Shown: piece after piece, positions 32,541 through 42,050 of the stretch | How the letters are laid out: every line of letters begins with the position of its first letter | Position numbering within the stretch: position 1 is the first letter of the stretch | Assembly: GCF_014202995.1 (NCBI RefSeq) | Contig: NZ_JACHIA010000006.1 | Span: forward strand, 124,001 to 188,000 | Direction: 5' to 3' | Length of the DNA: 64,000 bases | Origin: Longimicrobium terrae | GTDB taxonomy: Bacteria > Gemmatimonadota > Gemmatimonadetes > Longimicrobiales > Longimicrobiaceae | The notes under the pieces: generated by a model | The model's database searches: none | What the model saw: the letters and a program-made list of their open reading frames with translations, nothing else | Told to the model about the DNA's origin: nothing | Made by a program: the position numbers and the translations under genes

Positions 32541-34809
32541 CCTCAATCAGAACGACCATGCTGCGCCCCGCGAGGGTGAATGTTTCGCCATCGCGGAAGC
32601 ACACCTCGTTTTCCTTGATTTCCGGCCGCGCGGTATCCAGCACCACGCACCACCCGCGCGACCGGCCGAAGTCCGGCAGGGTAAAGTCGATCTCTCCCCC
32701 GTCGGCGTTGAAGAGCAGCAGGAAGTTGGCGTCGCGGATCTGCCGCCCGCGCTCGTCCCACTCCTCCATCGCGTCCCCGCCCAGCGCCATCCCGAAGCAG
32801 CGCACGAAGCCGGCGTTCCACTCCTGGTCCATCATCTCGGTGCCGTCCGGGCTCCACCAGACGATGTCGCGCACGTCGCTGCCCCGGATCTCCCGCCCGC
32901 GAAAGAAGCGGCTGCGGCGGAACGTGGGGTGCTCCGCCCGCAGCCGCGCCACGCGCCGGGTGAACTCCAGCATCTCGCGGTCGCGATCGTCCAGCTCCCA
33001 GTGCACCCAGCTGGCTTCGCCGTCCTGGCAGTAGACGTTGTTGTTGCCGTGCTGCGTGCGCCCCATCTCGTCCCCATGGCAAATCATGGGCACGCCCTGG
33101 GACAGCAGCATGGTCGCCATGAAGTTGCGCTTCTGCCGCTCGCGCGCGCGGACGATATCCGGCCGGTCGGTGGGGCCCTCCACGCCGAAGTTGTAGCTGT
33201 GGTTGTGGTTCTCCCCGTCCCGGTTCCCTTCCCCGTTCGCCTCGTTGTGCTTGTGGTTGTAGCTGACGAGGTCGTGCAGCGTGAACCCGTCGTGCGCGGT
33301 GACGAAGTTGATGCTCGCGTGCGGCTTGCGGCCGTCGCTCTCGTACAGGTCGCTGCTTCCCGTCAGGCGATAGCCGAGCTCGCCCAGCGTGCCGCTGTCG
33401 CCCCGCCAGTAGGCGCGAACCGTGTCGCGGTACTTGCCGTTCCACTCCGCCCACAGGACGGGAAAGTTGCCCACCTGGTAGCCGCCCTCGCCCACGTCCC
33501 ACGGCTCCGCGATCAGCTTGACCTTGCTGATCACCGGATCCTGGTGGATGACGTCAAAGAACGACGACAGGCGATCCACCTCGTGAAGCTCGCGCGCGAG
33601 GGTGGAGGCGAGGTCGAAGCGGAATCCGTCCACGTGCATCTCGGTGATCCAGTAGCGCAGGCTGTCCATCACCAGCTGCAGCGTCTGCGGATGCACCATG
33701 TTGAGCGAGTTGCCCGTTCCCGTGTAGTCCATGTAGAAGCGGGGATTTTCCTGCACCACGCGGTAGTACGTGCGGTTGTCGATCCCCTTGAACGACAGCG
33801 TGGGCCCCAGGTGGTTTCCCTCCGCCGTGTGGTTGTACACCACGTCCAGAATCACCTCGATTCCCGCCTCGTGCAGCGTGCGCACCATCTCCTTGAACTC
33901 GCGCACCTGGTCGCCGTAGTCGCGCACGGAGGCGTAGCGCCCGGCGGGGGCGAAGTAGTTGATGGTGTTGTATCCCCAGTAGTTGCGCAGGCCCTTCTCG
34001 ACCAGGAACAGGTCGTCGACGATCTCGTGCACGGGAAGCAGTTCCAGCGCGGTGATCCCCAGGCTCTTCAGATGCTGGATGATGGTCGGATGCGCGACCG
34101 CCCGGTACGTGCCGCGGATCTCCTCCGGGATGTCCGGGTGCAGCATGGTGAGGCCTTTGACGTGGGCCTCGTAGATCACCGTCTTGTGCCAGGGAACTCC
34201 GGGCGGCCGGTCGCCGCGCCAGTCGAAGTCCGTGTCGATGACGACGCCCTTGGGAACGGCGCGGTGGTCCGGCTCGTCGTCCAGCACCCAGTCCTGGCCG
34301 GGCTGGTCCAGCAGGTAGGCGATGGGCATGCCCTCGCCGCGCTCGCGGGCGCTCCAGTCCACCCTTCCCGCCAGCGCACGGGCGTACGGGTCGATGAGCA
34401 GCTTGAACGGGTTGCACCGCAGCGCGCGGCCGGGATCGTACGTCCCGTTGACCTTGTAGCCGTAGAACGTCCCCGGTCCGATGCCCGGCACGTACCCGTG
34501 CCACACGAACGCCGTGCGCTCCCGCAGGCGGTAGGTGCGCGAGGGTTCGGGATCGTCCGGCCGGTCGAACAGGCACAGTTCCACCTCCAGCGCCTGCTCG
34601 CTGTACAGCGCGAAGTTGATTCCCTCGCCGTCCCACGTGGCGCCCAGCGGCCAGGGCTGGCCGGGCCACGCGGTGGCGGCCGCGTGCAGAAAGCCGGGAA
34701 CGAACTGCGACGGCTTGCGGCGCGGCGTGCCCGGAACCGGCGTGGCGGGCGCGGAGTCCTGCGGCGTCTGAAACGGCTGAAACGACAGGTGCTGCGGATA
34801 CGGATCCAT
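32512..34809 (-). CDS. glgX: Glycogen debranching enzyme GlgX
   Basis: This 765-residue isoamylase-type GH13 enzyme hydrolyses alpha-1,6 branches of glycogen or phosphorylase-limit dextrin. A CBM48-like N-terminal domain ([19 protein letters not shown]) precedes the barrel: [11 protein letters not shown], nucleophile [10 protein letters not shown], acid [13 protein letters not shown] and [15 protein letters not shown]. The [14 protein letters not shown] stretch is typical of GlgX. The start [11 protein letters not shown] at 34809 has a plausible GAG-type site. It overlaps treZ downstream and is divergent from treY, so debranching feeds linear maltodextrins to trehalose synthesis. Confidence 0.95.
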   Translation of the reverse strand: MDPYPQHLSFQPFQTPQDSAPATPVPGTPRRKPSQFVPGFLHAAATAWPGQPWPLGATWDGEGINFALYSEQALEVELCLFDRPDDPEPSRTYRLRERTAFVWHGYVPGIGPGTFYGYKVNGTYDPGRALRCNPFKLLIDPYARALAGRVDWSARERGEGMPIAYLLDQPGQDWVLDDEPDHRAVPKGVVIDTDFDWRGDRPPGVPWHKTVIYEAHVKGLTMLHPDIPEEIRGTYRAVAHPTIIQHLKSLGITALELLPVHEIVDDLFLVEKGLRNYWGYNTINYFAPAGRYASVRDYGDQVREFKEMVRTLHEAGIEVILDVVYNHTAEGNHLGPTLSFKGIDNRTYYRVVQENPRFYMDYTGTGNSLNMVHPQTLQLVMDSLRYWITEMHVDGFRFDLASTLARELHEVDRLSSFFDVIHQDPVISKVKLIAEPWDVGEGGYQVGNFPVLWAEWNGKYRDTVRAYWRGDSGTLGELGYRLTGSSDLYESDGRKPHASINFVTAHDGFTLHDLVSYNHKHNEANGEGNRDGENHNHSYNFGVEGPTDRPDIVRARERQKRNFMATMLLSQGVPMICHGDEMGRTQHGNNNVYCQDGEASWVHWELDDRDREMLEFTRRVARLRAEHPTFRRSRFFRGREIRGSDVRDIVWWSPDGTEMMDQEWNAGFVRCFGMALGGDAMEEWDERGRQIRDANFLLLFNADGGEIDFTLPDFGRSRGWCVVLDTARPEIKENEVCFRDGETFTLAGRSMVVLIEDGIASEAIE

Positions 34810-34965
34810 GCGGCTCGGCTCTTTCTTCCGTGGACGTCTGGATGGCGGATCAGGACCGGCGGATGCGCGGGCGATACAGACGATGCCGGTTGATGCGGCC
34901 GGCCAATGTGCGTCCGGGCGCCGACCCGTGACAATCCGGGTCGATGGGGCCAATCAGGGGCGGCG

Positions 34966-35503
34966 GCGGGGCCCCTCCCCCGGCCCCCATAGGCGTCAAC
35001 TTTATTTTGCAAAGCTTATTCGCGACGGCTAATTCGACCAGATTTCGCCAGCTTTGCGCCACCGTGAATGTAAAAATACGGGGCTAAGAGGGCTCGATAT
35101 GGCTTAAGTTCGCGCCTATGCCCCCGGCCCCTCCCGGCTGAAATCGAAGCGCGGAGAGGGGAGAACGGCACTTCATCTCGTCCCGGACGGTTCGGTGCGG
35201 CCGCGGGCACCCCTCTCCCCCCAGCCCCCTCTCCCGCAAGCAGGAGAGGGGGAGCCGTTCGGCGCGGCCGGAAGGTTCGGCGTGCGTCTCGCGTCTTTGT
35301 CGTTGAAGCCCCGAACCGGACGCGCCAGCGGCCGGTTCGGGGGGTCCCGCTGTTTGAGCGGCGGATTCATCCGCTCAACGGCATTCGCCCAACCGCCAAC
35401 CTCCGCTTCCCGCGCCGATCTCTCCGCCCGCCCCAACCCTCCCCCGGTCTTTTTCGGGGGAGGGTGGGCCGGTGGTGCCGGCCCGGGTGGGGGCCGCCCT
35501 GGC
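34966..35503 (+). repeat. Composite repeat D-A-B-C (copy 5), D interrupted by an insertion
   Basis: Block D begins GGGGCCCCTCCCCCGGCCCC (34968 on) and resumes after the insertion as CCCCCGGCCCCTCCC ... GGAGAGGGGAGAAC (ending about 35167). A is at 35205-35264 (CTCTCCCGCAAGCAGGAGAG), B at 35303-35378 (GAAGCCCCGAACCGGACGCG variant) and C at 35432-35503 (CCCTCCCCCGGTC, TTTTTCGGGGGAGGG). It occupies the divergent glgX/treY region, so both promoters must lie within or beside it. The remaining 200 bases to the treY start have no gene. Confidence 0.82.
34989..35120. mobile_element. MITE-like insertion of about 131 bp
   Basis: This is an AT-richer, non-coding segment with imperfect terminal inverted repeats: left ATAGGCGTCAACTTTA, right (reverse complement) CATAGGCGCGAACTTAAG. 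It is flanked on both sides by CCCCCGGCCCC, which fits a target-site duplication of about 11 bases. When the segment is removed, the flanks restore a normal block D as seen at 12853. It has no coding frame, so it would need a transposase elsewhere. Confidence 0.6.
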
Positions 35504-35709
35504 GCCCGCCTCCCGCACAACACTCTCTCACGCGCGCTCCCCGTTCGTCGAGGACGCCGTATCCCGGGTGTGACCGCCGCGCCCTCCGCCCGTCTTGTCC
35601 GTACCCCCCACTCCCTGCATCCCGGTTCGCCCGCTTCTTGCCCTCGCTCCGCGCGCCTCCGCCCACCTGTTCGCGGGCGCATTCGCACGAGCAACCAGCG
35701 GGAACCATC

Positions 35710-38622
35710 GTGAGCCAGACGGACTCCAGCGCCCAGGATCGCACGCCGCGCATCCCGGGCTCCACATATCGCATTCAGTTCAACGCCGGCTTCACCTTTC
35801 GCGACGCCACCGAGATCATCCCCTACCTCGCGGAACTGGGCGTCTCGGACCTGTACGCGTCGCCGTACCTGCAGGCGCGTCCCGGCAGCATGCACGGCTA
35901 CGACATCGTCGACCACACCACGCTCAACCGCGAAATCGGCAACGAGCACGACCTTGCCCGCATGTCGGCCGCGCTGAAGTCGCACGACATGGGCCACCTG
36001 CTCGACATCGTGCCCAACCACATGGGCGTGGCCATGGGCGCGCGCGGCCACCGCAATCCCTGGTGGATGAGCGTGCTGGAAAACGGCGAATCGTCGCCGT
36101 ACGCCCGCTTCTTCGACATCGACTGGAACCCGCGCAACCCCGCCCTGCGCGGCCGCGTGCTCCTGCCCGTGCTGGGCGACCAGTACGGCTGCGTGCTGGA
36201 AAACGGCGACCTGCGGCTGGTCTACGAAGAAGGCCAGTTCCGCGTGGAGTACTACGAGACCTGGTTTCCCGTGGCCCCCGGCAGCACCGCGGCCGTGCTG
36301 GAACTGGCGCACCAGAAGCTGCGGCTGGACGAGGACGACGCGGACCGGATGGAGCTGGAAAGCATCGTCACCGCGCTGCGCAACCTGCCCTCGCGCACCC
36401 GCACGGACGAGGCGAGCATCAACGAGCGGATGCGCGAACGCAAGGTGTCGCGCCGCCGCCTGGACGCGCTGGTGCAGGGCTCGTCCGCGGTGCGCGCCGC
36501 GCTGGACGCCGCCATCACCGAGTACAACGGCACCCCCGGCCAGCAGCACACCTTCGACCGGCTGGACGTCCTCATCCGCGACCAGAGCTATCGTCTGGCC
36601 TACTGGCGCGTCGCGGCGGAGGAGATCAACTACCGGCGCTTCTTTGACATCAACGACCTGGCCGGGCTGCGCACGGAGATCCCGCGCGTCTTCAACGCCA
36701 CCCACGAACTGATCCTGCGCCTCGTTCGCGAAGGCGTGGTCACCGGGCTGCGCATCGACCACCCGGACGGCCTGTTCGATCCCGCGGGCTACTTTCGCGA
36801 CCTGCAGCGCCACGTGGTTGGGCTGGACGCGCGTGACCGCTTCTATGTGCTGATCGAAAAGATCCTCACCGGCGACGAGCCGCTTCCGGAAAGCTGGCCG
36901 GTGGCGGGAACGGTGGGATACGAGTTCATGAACCGCGTGAACGGCGTGTTCGTGGCGTCCGGCAGGGAGGCGGCGATGGATGCCGTCTACCGCGCGTTTA
37001 CGGGGCAGAACACGCCGTTCGAGGACCTGGTCTACGAAAAGAAGCGGCTGATCCTGCGCACGTCGCTGGTGAGCGAACTCACGGTGCTGACGACGCTTCT
37101 GGACCGCATGAGCGAGCGCAACCGCTGCTTCCGCGACTTTACCTGGGGCAGCCTGCGCGACGCCCTGCGCGAGGTGGTCGCCTGCTTCCCCGTGTACCGC
37201 ACCTACATCGACGCGTTTTCCGGCGCGGTGACGGAAAGGGACCGCAAGGTGGTGGAGCAGGCGGTTGCCGCGGCCGAGGAGCGCAACCGCACCATGCCGC
37301 ACTCGCTGTTCGACTTTCTGCGCGACACGCTGCTGCTGAAGTGGCCCGACAGCCTGAACGAAAAAGCCCGCCGCCAGCACGCGCGGTTCGTGATGAAGTT
37401 TCAGCAGCTGACGGGGCCGGTGATGGCCAAGGGGGTGGAGGATACGGCGTTCTACGTCTTCAACCGGCTGATCTCGCTCAACGAGGTGGGCGGCGAGCCG
37501 GACCGCTACGGCGTGTCGGCGGACGAATTTCACGCCTTCAACCTGGAGCGGGCGGAGCGCTGGCCCCATACCATGTCGGCCAGCAGCACGCACGACACCA
37601 AGCGCAGCGAAGACGTCCGCGCGCGCATCAACGTGCTGTCGGAAATCCCGGAGCTGTGGGGGGAGCACCTGGAGCGGTGGCGCGGCTTCAACGCCGGCTT
37701 CAAGCGCGGGGCGGAGGGCCGCCCCATTCCCGACGCCAACGACGAATATCTGCTGTACCAGACCATCGTGGGCGCCTGGCCGTTCGGCACGGTGGATGAC
37801 CAGCAGCGGCAGGATCTGGTTGCCCGCGTGCAGGCGTACATGGAAAAGGCCACGCGCGAAGCCAAGACGCACACCAGCTGGATCAATCCCAACCAGGCGT
37901 ACGACCAGGGGATTCGCGACTTCGTGGCCGACATCCTCCGCCCGGGCGAGGACAATGCGTTCGTGGCGGATCTGGTGAAGCTGCAGCCCGTCGTGGAGCG
38001 GCTGGGGATGGTGAACGCGCTGGCGCAGACGCTCATCAAGCTGGTGTCCCCCGGCGTGCCGGACGTTTACCAGGGCCAGGAAATCTGGGATTTTTCCCTG
38101 GTGGATCCCGACAACCGCCGCCCCGTGGATTTCGGTCTGCGCCGCGAGCTTCTGGCGCGCCTGAAGGCCGCGCAGGAGGAGGGCGACGGCGCGGACATGG
38201 CGGCGGACCTGATGGAGAACTGGCGCGACGGGCGCATCAAGATGCACCTGACGCAGCGCGCGCTGCTCCTGCGCGCCGCGCTCCCCGGCGTGTTCGGCGG
38301 GGGCGACTATGTGCCGCTGACGCCGGACGGCACGCGGGCGGAGCACGTGATCGCGTTCGCGCGCACGGGCGACGGCGCGTCCGTAATCGCCGTCGCGCCG
38401 CGCCTCCCCGCGACGCTGACCGCGGAGCGCGACTACGATGTCCCGCGGGCGGACGACTACGCGGGAACGCGCGTTCCGCTGCCGGCGCACCTGGCCGGGC
38501 GGTACCGCGACGTGCTGACGGGGATGGAGATCGCGGGCGAGATGCGGGACGGCGCGCTCACCCTGCCCGTTCCCGCCCTGTTCGCGCACCTCCCGATCGC
38601 GCTCCTCGAACGCATCGGCTGA
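35710..38622 (+). CDS. treY: Maltooligosyltrehalose synthase TreY
   Basis: This 970-residue GH13 enzyme converts the reducing end of maltodextrin into a trehalose unit by intramolecular transglycosylation. The N-terminus STYRIQFNAGFTFRDATEII and the following LGVSDLYASPYLQARPGSMH are TreY signatures. Catalytic segments are VTGLRIDHPDGLFDP (nucleophile), FYVLIEKILTGDEPLP (acid) and SASSTHDTKRSEDVRAR. The C-terminal beta domain ends LFAHLPIALLERIG. The start is GTG at 35710 (MSQTDSSAQD) after GGGAA; the frame is open upstream without a start. It is longer than some homologues (about 700-980 is the family range). A strong terminator follows. Confidence 0.95.
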   Translation: MSQTDSSAQDRTPRIPGSTYRIQFNAGFTFRDATEIIPYLAELGVSDLYASPYLQARPGSMHGYDIVDHTTLNREIGNEHDLARMSAALKSHDMGHLLDIVPNHMGVAMGARGHRNPWWMSVLENGESSPYARFFDIDWNPRNPALRGRVLLPVLGDQYGCVLENGDLRLVYEEGQFRVEYYETWFPVAPGSTAAVLELAHQKLRLDEDDADRMELESIVTALRNLPSRTRTDEASINERMRERKVSRRRLDALVQGSSAVRAALDAAITEYNGTPGQQHTFDRLDVLIRDQSYRLAYWRVAAEEINYRRFFDINDLAGLRTEIPRVFNATHELILRLVREGVVTGLRIDHPDGLFDPAGYFRDLQRHVVGLDARDRFYVLIEKILTGDEPLPESWPVAGTVGYEFMNRVNGVFVASGREAAMDAVYRAFTGQNTPFEDLVYEKKRLILRTSLVSELTVLTTLLDRMSERNRCFRDFTWGSLRDALREVVACFPVYRTYIDAFSGAVTERDRKVVEQAVAAAEERNRTMPHSLFDFLRDTLLLKWPDSLNEKARRQHARFVMKFQQLTGPVMAKGVEDTAFYVFNRLISLNEVGGEPDRYGVSADEFHAFNLERAERWPHTMSASSTHDTKRSEDVRARINVLSEIPELWGEHLERWRGFNAGFKRGAEGRPIPDANDEYLLYQTIVGAWPFGTVDDQQRQDLVARVQAYMEKATREAKTHTSWINPNQAYDQGIRDFVADILRPGEDNAFVADLVKLQPVVERLGMVNALAQTLIKLVSPGVPDVYQGQEIWDFSLVDPDNRRPVDFGLRRELLARLKAAQEEGDGADMAADLMENWRDGRIKMHLTQRALLLRAALPGVFGGGDYVPLTPDGTRAEHVIAFARTGDGASVIAVAPRLPATLTAERDYDVPRADDYAGTRVPLPAHLAGRYRDVLTGMEIAGEMRDGALTLPVPALFAHLPIALLERIG

Positions 38623-38727
38623 CGATCATCGTGACGGGCGGCGGCCACGGCCCGCGCTGAGGGACTGCGGCCGCCGTCGGGGGACGCGACTGCCATCGCC
38701 CAGCCGCGAGGCGCGTTGGACAGAAAA

Positions 38728-38763
38728 AAGGAGAGGGGCGCTGTGCCGGCGCCCCTCTCCTTT
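38728..38763. terminator. Bidirectional terminator between treY and the next gene
   Basis: AAAGGAGAGGGGCGC and GCGCCCCTCTCCTTT form a 15-bp stem with A-rich (AAAAAA) and T-rich tails on the two sides, between convergent genes. Confidence 0.88.
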
Positions 38764-38790
38764 CCGTTTCTCCCGTGTCGATTGGAATCG

Positions 38791-39309
38791 TTATCCGCCA
38801 CGTACGGCGCTGCCGTGTTCAGTCACCTCGTAGGGATGGAACTCGCACGTAGGCCGTACCGGCAGGTAGATCACGTACGGCCTGCCCGTCACGCCCGTCT
38901 CCACGAACACGCTCACGCCGCGGAACTCACCCACGCGGGTCACGTCCGTGGGGCCCAGTTCCCGCGGGCGGCCGTACTTCACGTACCGCGTGCTCATCCA
39001 CAGAACGACCTCATTGTCGACGTACCATTGCGTCGCCGCCGCGTACTCGCCGCTCACCGGAAACACCTGCCCGAACGACTGCCCGTTGTACGTGCTGTCG
39101 CCCGTGCGGATGTTGTACTTGATCGGAACCTGCCGAAACGCGCCATGCTCCACGACGCAGACCGAGAGGTCGTAATCAAAGAACACCAGCGGCTGCGGCG
39201 GCTGAGCCGATGCCTCTGCCTGCGGTGCCGTCGCGGGAGCGGCAGCAGGTGCGCACGCAGCAGATGCGATCAGCATCGCCGCCGCAATGGAGATGAGAGG
39301 TCGGTTCAT
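38791..39309 (-). CDS. Putative lipoprotein of unknown function (172 aa)
   Basis: The signal MNRPLISIAAAMLIASAAC has a lipobox-like ASAAC, followed by an Ala/Pro-rich linker (APAAAPATAPQAEASAQPPQ) as often seen in tethered envelope proteins. The mature domain (VFFDYDLSVCVVEHGAFRQV, YNIRTGDSTYNGQSF, YVDNEVVLWMSTRYVKYGRP, YVIYLPVRPTCEFHPYEV) is beta-rich and carries two Cys that could pair. I do not recognise a family. The start at 39309 is the first ATG that gives a signal peptide; the frame is open upstream. Confidence 0.75.
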   Translation of the reverse strand: MNRPLISIAAAMLIASAACAPAAAPATAPQAEASAQPPQPLVFFDYDLSVCVVEHGAFRQVPIKYNIRTGDSTYNGQSFGQVFPVSGEYAAATQWYVDNEVVLWMSTRYVKYGRPRELGPTDVTRVGEFRGVSVFVETGVTGRPYVIYLPVRPTCEFHPYEVTEHGSAVRGG

Positions 39310-39451
39310 CCGTGTCCGATCCAGATGGTTGAAATTCGGCACTGCGGCACGATTCGACAACATCCCCCGTGCTGGATCGCGAGGCTGTTGATGGAGCACT
39401 CGATGGAGAGGGGCGACAGCGGGACTTCCTTTGCGCCCCACAATGGGCGGT

Positions 39452-39850
39452 TCAGGACGCGGCCGCAACCGCCTTGGCGACACGTGCGTCGGCCATCTCC
39501 GGCGTGAAGCGCGGATCTTCGATCAGCGGATCGCGGATGCGCGACATCTCCGCCGCGCTCAGGCCGGAGCGCATCAACTGGATGTCCAGATACAGCATGT
39601 GGTGCATCTCCGACGCGTACCACTCCCCGTAGTCGATCTCGCGCGAGAATCCCCGGCCGGGCACGTGCTGCACAGCGTACCGCAGGTCCGTCAGCACGTC
39701 ATCGTAGAACGGGACTCCATCGAGAAAAGGCGGCGGGAACGCCGCGGAGATCTCCGCGTACGGCAGCGCCGCGTCCAGCGCGCGCGCGCACAGGCCGAGC
39801 AGACGGGCGTGGATCTCGGCCATCCGCCCCTCCCCTTCAGCGTCGCTCAT
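39452..39850 (-). CDS. Hypothetical protein (132 aa)
   Basis: This is a helical, acidic cytosolic-looking protein: MSDAEGEGRMAEIHARLLGL, then CARALDAALPYAEISAAFPP, PFYDDVLTDLRYAVQHVPG, DYGEWYASEMHHMLYLDIQL and ADARVAKAVAAAS. I do not recognise it. It lies between the Rhs locus genes and an unrelated lipoprotein gene, and its size and position would fit an orphan immunity protein of the polymorphic toxin region, but there is no direct evidence. The ATG at 39850 has a weak ribosome site; the frame is open to 39985. Confidence 0.62.
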   Translation of the reverse strand: MSDAEGEGRMAEIHARLLGLCARALDAALPYAEISAAFPPPFLDGVPFYDDVLTDLRYAVQHVPGRGFSREIDYGEWYASEMHHMLYLDIQLMRSGLSAAEMSRIRDPLIEDPRFTPEMADARVAKAVAAAS

Positions 39851-40034
39851 CGTGCAGTCTCGCCGCCATCGTATCGCGGAAGACGCGATCGACGGTGTTC
39901 CTCGGTGGAACGCGATTGCCGCGCCGAGCACAGGGCGGGCGGTCAGCGGGTCATCTACCGTAATGGAAAATCGCTCCTGCACCACGAAAAACCCTGGCTT
40001 CCGCGGCTCCGAAACACGCCGTGTGCTGACCGGA

Positions 40035-40496
40035 TCAGAACCGGTGTGTTCGCGGTCCCACGGCGATGATCACCGCCAGAACCAGCGTGATCAGGCCGAC
40101 GATGCGCAGGTATTCCGCTTCCAGACCTCCCGGCGGGGTTCCCAGCATGACGGTCTCCGGCTTTGCGAAAAGGTACGTCACCGGGATCGGCTCCCCGGGA
40201 CGGTAGCTCTCCAGCGGGCGCAGGCCGTCCACCGAGATCGCGGATGCGGACCGGTACCTTCGTCCCGCGACCTCGTAGTCGAACAACAGAGATCCATGCT
40301 GATCGGGCTGGTAGCGGACCACCCGGCCAGATGCGGGCACCCCCTGCTCCTGAAGCAGCCAGCGGTCCCGAAAGTCGTCCACCGTCAGCAGGCCGACGAT
40401 GCCGCACCAGGCGACCGCGAACACGAACAGCTTCAACGCCATCCGCCGCCAGCGATCGGCATCCGGCGCCACTCCATGCATAGCCTCTACTGACAT
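40035..40496 (-). CDS. DUF3592-like two-span membrane protein (153 aa)
   Basis: The protein has a membrane helix at about 19-38 (LKLFVFAVAWCGIVGLLTV), an extracytoplasmic beta domain (ASGRVVRYQPDQHGSLLFDY, EVAGRRYRSASAISVDGLRP, IPVTYLFAKPETVMLGTPPG) and a second helix at 130-147 (LRIVGLITLVLAVIIAVG). This layout is that of DUF3592 proteins, whose function is unknown; some are encoded beside polymorphic toxins. The start ATG at 40496 is followed by SVEAMHGVAPD. It is downstream of the displaced Rhs cassette on the same strand, so an immunity-type role is possible and unproven. Confidence 0.65.
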   Translation of the reverse strand: MSVEAMHGVAPDADRWRRMALKLFVFAVAWCGIVGLLTVDDFRDRWLLQEQGVPASGRVVRYQPDQHGSLLFDYEVAGRRYRSASAISVDGLRPLESYRPGEPIPVTYLFAKPETVMLGTPPGGLEAEYLRIVGLITLVLAVIIAVGPRTHRF

Positions 40497-40655
40497 TTGC
40501 CAACCGTGGTAACGGCGCAGGTACGATAGAACGCCCACAGGAGGAAGGCAGATGAAAATAACCACTCGCAGGTGGATCACCATCTCATCTGAACGGGTGA
40601 TCCGGATCGTAATCTGTCCGTTCCAAACAGAAGCAGGTACCGAACTGGATAGAAC

Positions 40656-40691
40656 AAGCCGCTCCCGGCCGTACGTGGCCGGGAGCGGCTT
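40656..40691 (-). terminator. Terminator of the displaced Rhs cassette transcript
   Basis: AAGCCGCTCCCGGCC and GGCCGGGAGCGGCTT form a perfect 15-bp stem with a 6-base loop; TTGTTC follows on the minus strand. It lies about 190 bases past the stop at 40881. Confidence 0.82.
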
Positions 40692-40880
40692 GGTTACCAG
40701 AACGGCCCCGCAGTTCTCGTTGCAGCGCTTGCAGACAACTGCTCAGCATCGCAGCACATTCACGCAGACGGCGGGCCCTTGCACCGGCTGGACATGGTTG
40801 GCCTCACGGTACAAGCGTAGAACGCGAACCGGCGGATCTGCAGGGCTAGTGGTGGCGCGCTCAAACCCGGCCGGGGACGA

Positions 40881-41207
40881 TTACCTTCGCCCTGAGCGCC
40901 GTGTCAGCAGGAACACAATCGCGGTGCCCACGTTGAACAGAACCAACATGACCATCCACCGTCGGCGCGAACCGGGAGGAATCGTGGTATCCAGAGCCAG
41001 CCACAGCACCGCGGCACAAAGCGGAAGCAGCAGGAACATTGCCGCGATGGGCGCCTGCCATCCCGGCTCGCCGTACCGACCCGTATACACGTCCGCGAGT
41101 TTCGGGTGGAGCCCTACATACACTGCGAAAGCACAAAGCGCGATGTACAGAACGGCGGACACTATGCCAGTTGCTCGCGCCGCGAGGACCAGTCGTTCTC
41201 TGGACAT
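40881..41207 (-). CDS. Small multi-span membrane protein, candidate immunity protein of the displaced Rhs tip
   Basis: This 108-residue protein starts MSRERLVLAARATGIVSAVL and has about three membrane helices: 12-32, 51-73 (IAAMFLLLPLCAAVLWLAL) and 85-101 (MVMLVLFNVGTAIVFLLT). It begins 2 bases after the TAG that ends the displaced toxin tip in its repaired frame; that tight toxin-immunity spacing is the main support for the role. In the frame as sequenced, the tip runs on without a stop into this gene. I do not recognise a family. A strong terminator follows downstream. Confidence 0.6.
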   Translation of the reverse strand: MSRERLVLAARATGIVSAVLYIALCAFAVYVGLHPKLADVYTGRYGEPGWQAPIAAMFLLLPLCAAVLWLALDTTIPPGSRRRWMVMLVLFNVGTAIVFLLTRRSGRR

Positions 41208-41209
41208 TT

Positions 41210-41987
41210 CTATCGGCCCGCCCTGAGCCAGCACGCGCCGGCTTTGCCTAGATTTGCACTCGCGCCCATTCCCCCCAGCAGACCCGCTTTCGCGCCGACC
41301 GGGAACTTGAACCATTCGAAGCCCCCCGACCCAGCGATAACGCCCCATCTGCCCGCGCCGCGCCTCACTACGCCAGCCCCAATTCACAGTCACCAACGGC
41401 AACGTGAAATTTCCGTAGACGCCCGACGTGACCTTCGCGTCCCAGTGGCCTGCCGCGTCGGCGCTGAGTTTCACGGAAAGTACGTCTACGGTTGCTTCAG
41501 CACCAGCAAAGGCGGCGTTGGCTCCGGCCGTCGCGACCGTACCGATCTGGTACTCCACTTCTGCCCCGCTCGCGATGCACTGGACGGCATCGGCAGCCTT
41601 CTGTCCGTCCGATCGCGGGGTTGAGGCTCCGCCGCCAGTCCATCCTCCCCCGCCTCCCCACGGTCCTCCCCCGCCTCCCCAGCCGAGGAAGTCGATCGCG
41701 GCGTCCATGCTGACCTCTTGATCCCGCCAGTCACACACCACCCTGCTCGCCACGAAACTGACGATGGGAAGGAGTCCTCCGCCAGCGGGATTATTCCCGC
41801 TCCAACCGCTCACCGAACTCGGCGTGCACAACCCGCTCGGGTCCGTGCCATTCGTCGGGCTGCTGCCGATATAGGCGTAGGGGTTGATGCCGCCGGCCAG
41901 CCCGATCGGGTCCTCGCTCACGAAGCGTCCCAGGTCCGGATCGTACCACCGCGCGCGCAGATAGTACAGCCGTGATCCGGCGTCCAC
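41210..41987 (-). pseudogene. Displaced Rhs C-terminal tip cassette, frameshifted
   Basis: The first about 50 residues copy the end of the Rhs core (RARWYDPDLGRFVSEDPIGL then NPYAYIGSSPTNGTDPSGLC), and the rest is a tip unlike that of the full gene. The tip has a Gly-rich hinge (GWGGGGGPWGGGGGWTGGG) and strand-like stretches (AEVEYQIGTVATAGANAAF, SGVYGNFTLPLVTVNWGW). A run of six C at 41322-41327 (six G in the gene) shifts the frame. With five, it continues GFEWFKFPVGAKAGLLGGM and stops at TAG 41212-41210, giving 258 codons. It has no N-terminus of its own apart from a GTG at 41987. It is probably a silent donor for tip exchange; the shift may be decay, phase variation or a sequencing error. 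Confidence 0.7.
41827..41971 (-). repeat. Rhs core-end duplicate (homology to 43130-43274)
   Basis: These 145 bases are nearly identical to the end of the core of the full-length rhs gene, at a constant offset of 1303; by my count there are eight differences. This is the sequence through which C-terminal tips could be exchanged by recombination. Confidence 0.85.
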
Positions 41988-42024
41988 CGCACGCGAAATT
42001 CACACGTTCTCGGAGTAAAGAGAA

Positions 42025-42050
42025 CGCCCCGGCTACTTCGAGCCGGGGCG
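42025..42050 (-). terminator. Terminator downstream of the active Rhs immunity candidate
   Basis: CGCCCCGGCT and AGCCGGGGCG form a 10-bp stem with a 6-base loop; on the minus strand TTCTCTTTACT follows. Confidence 0.72.

Noticed and set aside
34966-35167. Promoter or attenuator for glgX/treY in the AT-rich segment
   Set aside because: The segment is better explained as an insertion with inverted ends and a duplicated flank; promoter hexamers were not convincing.
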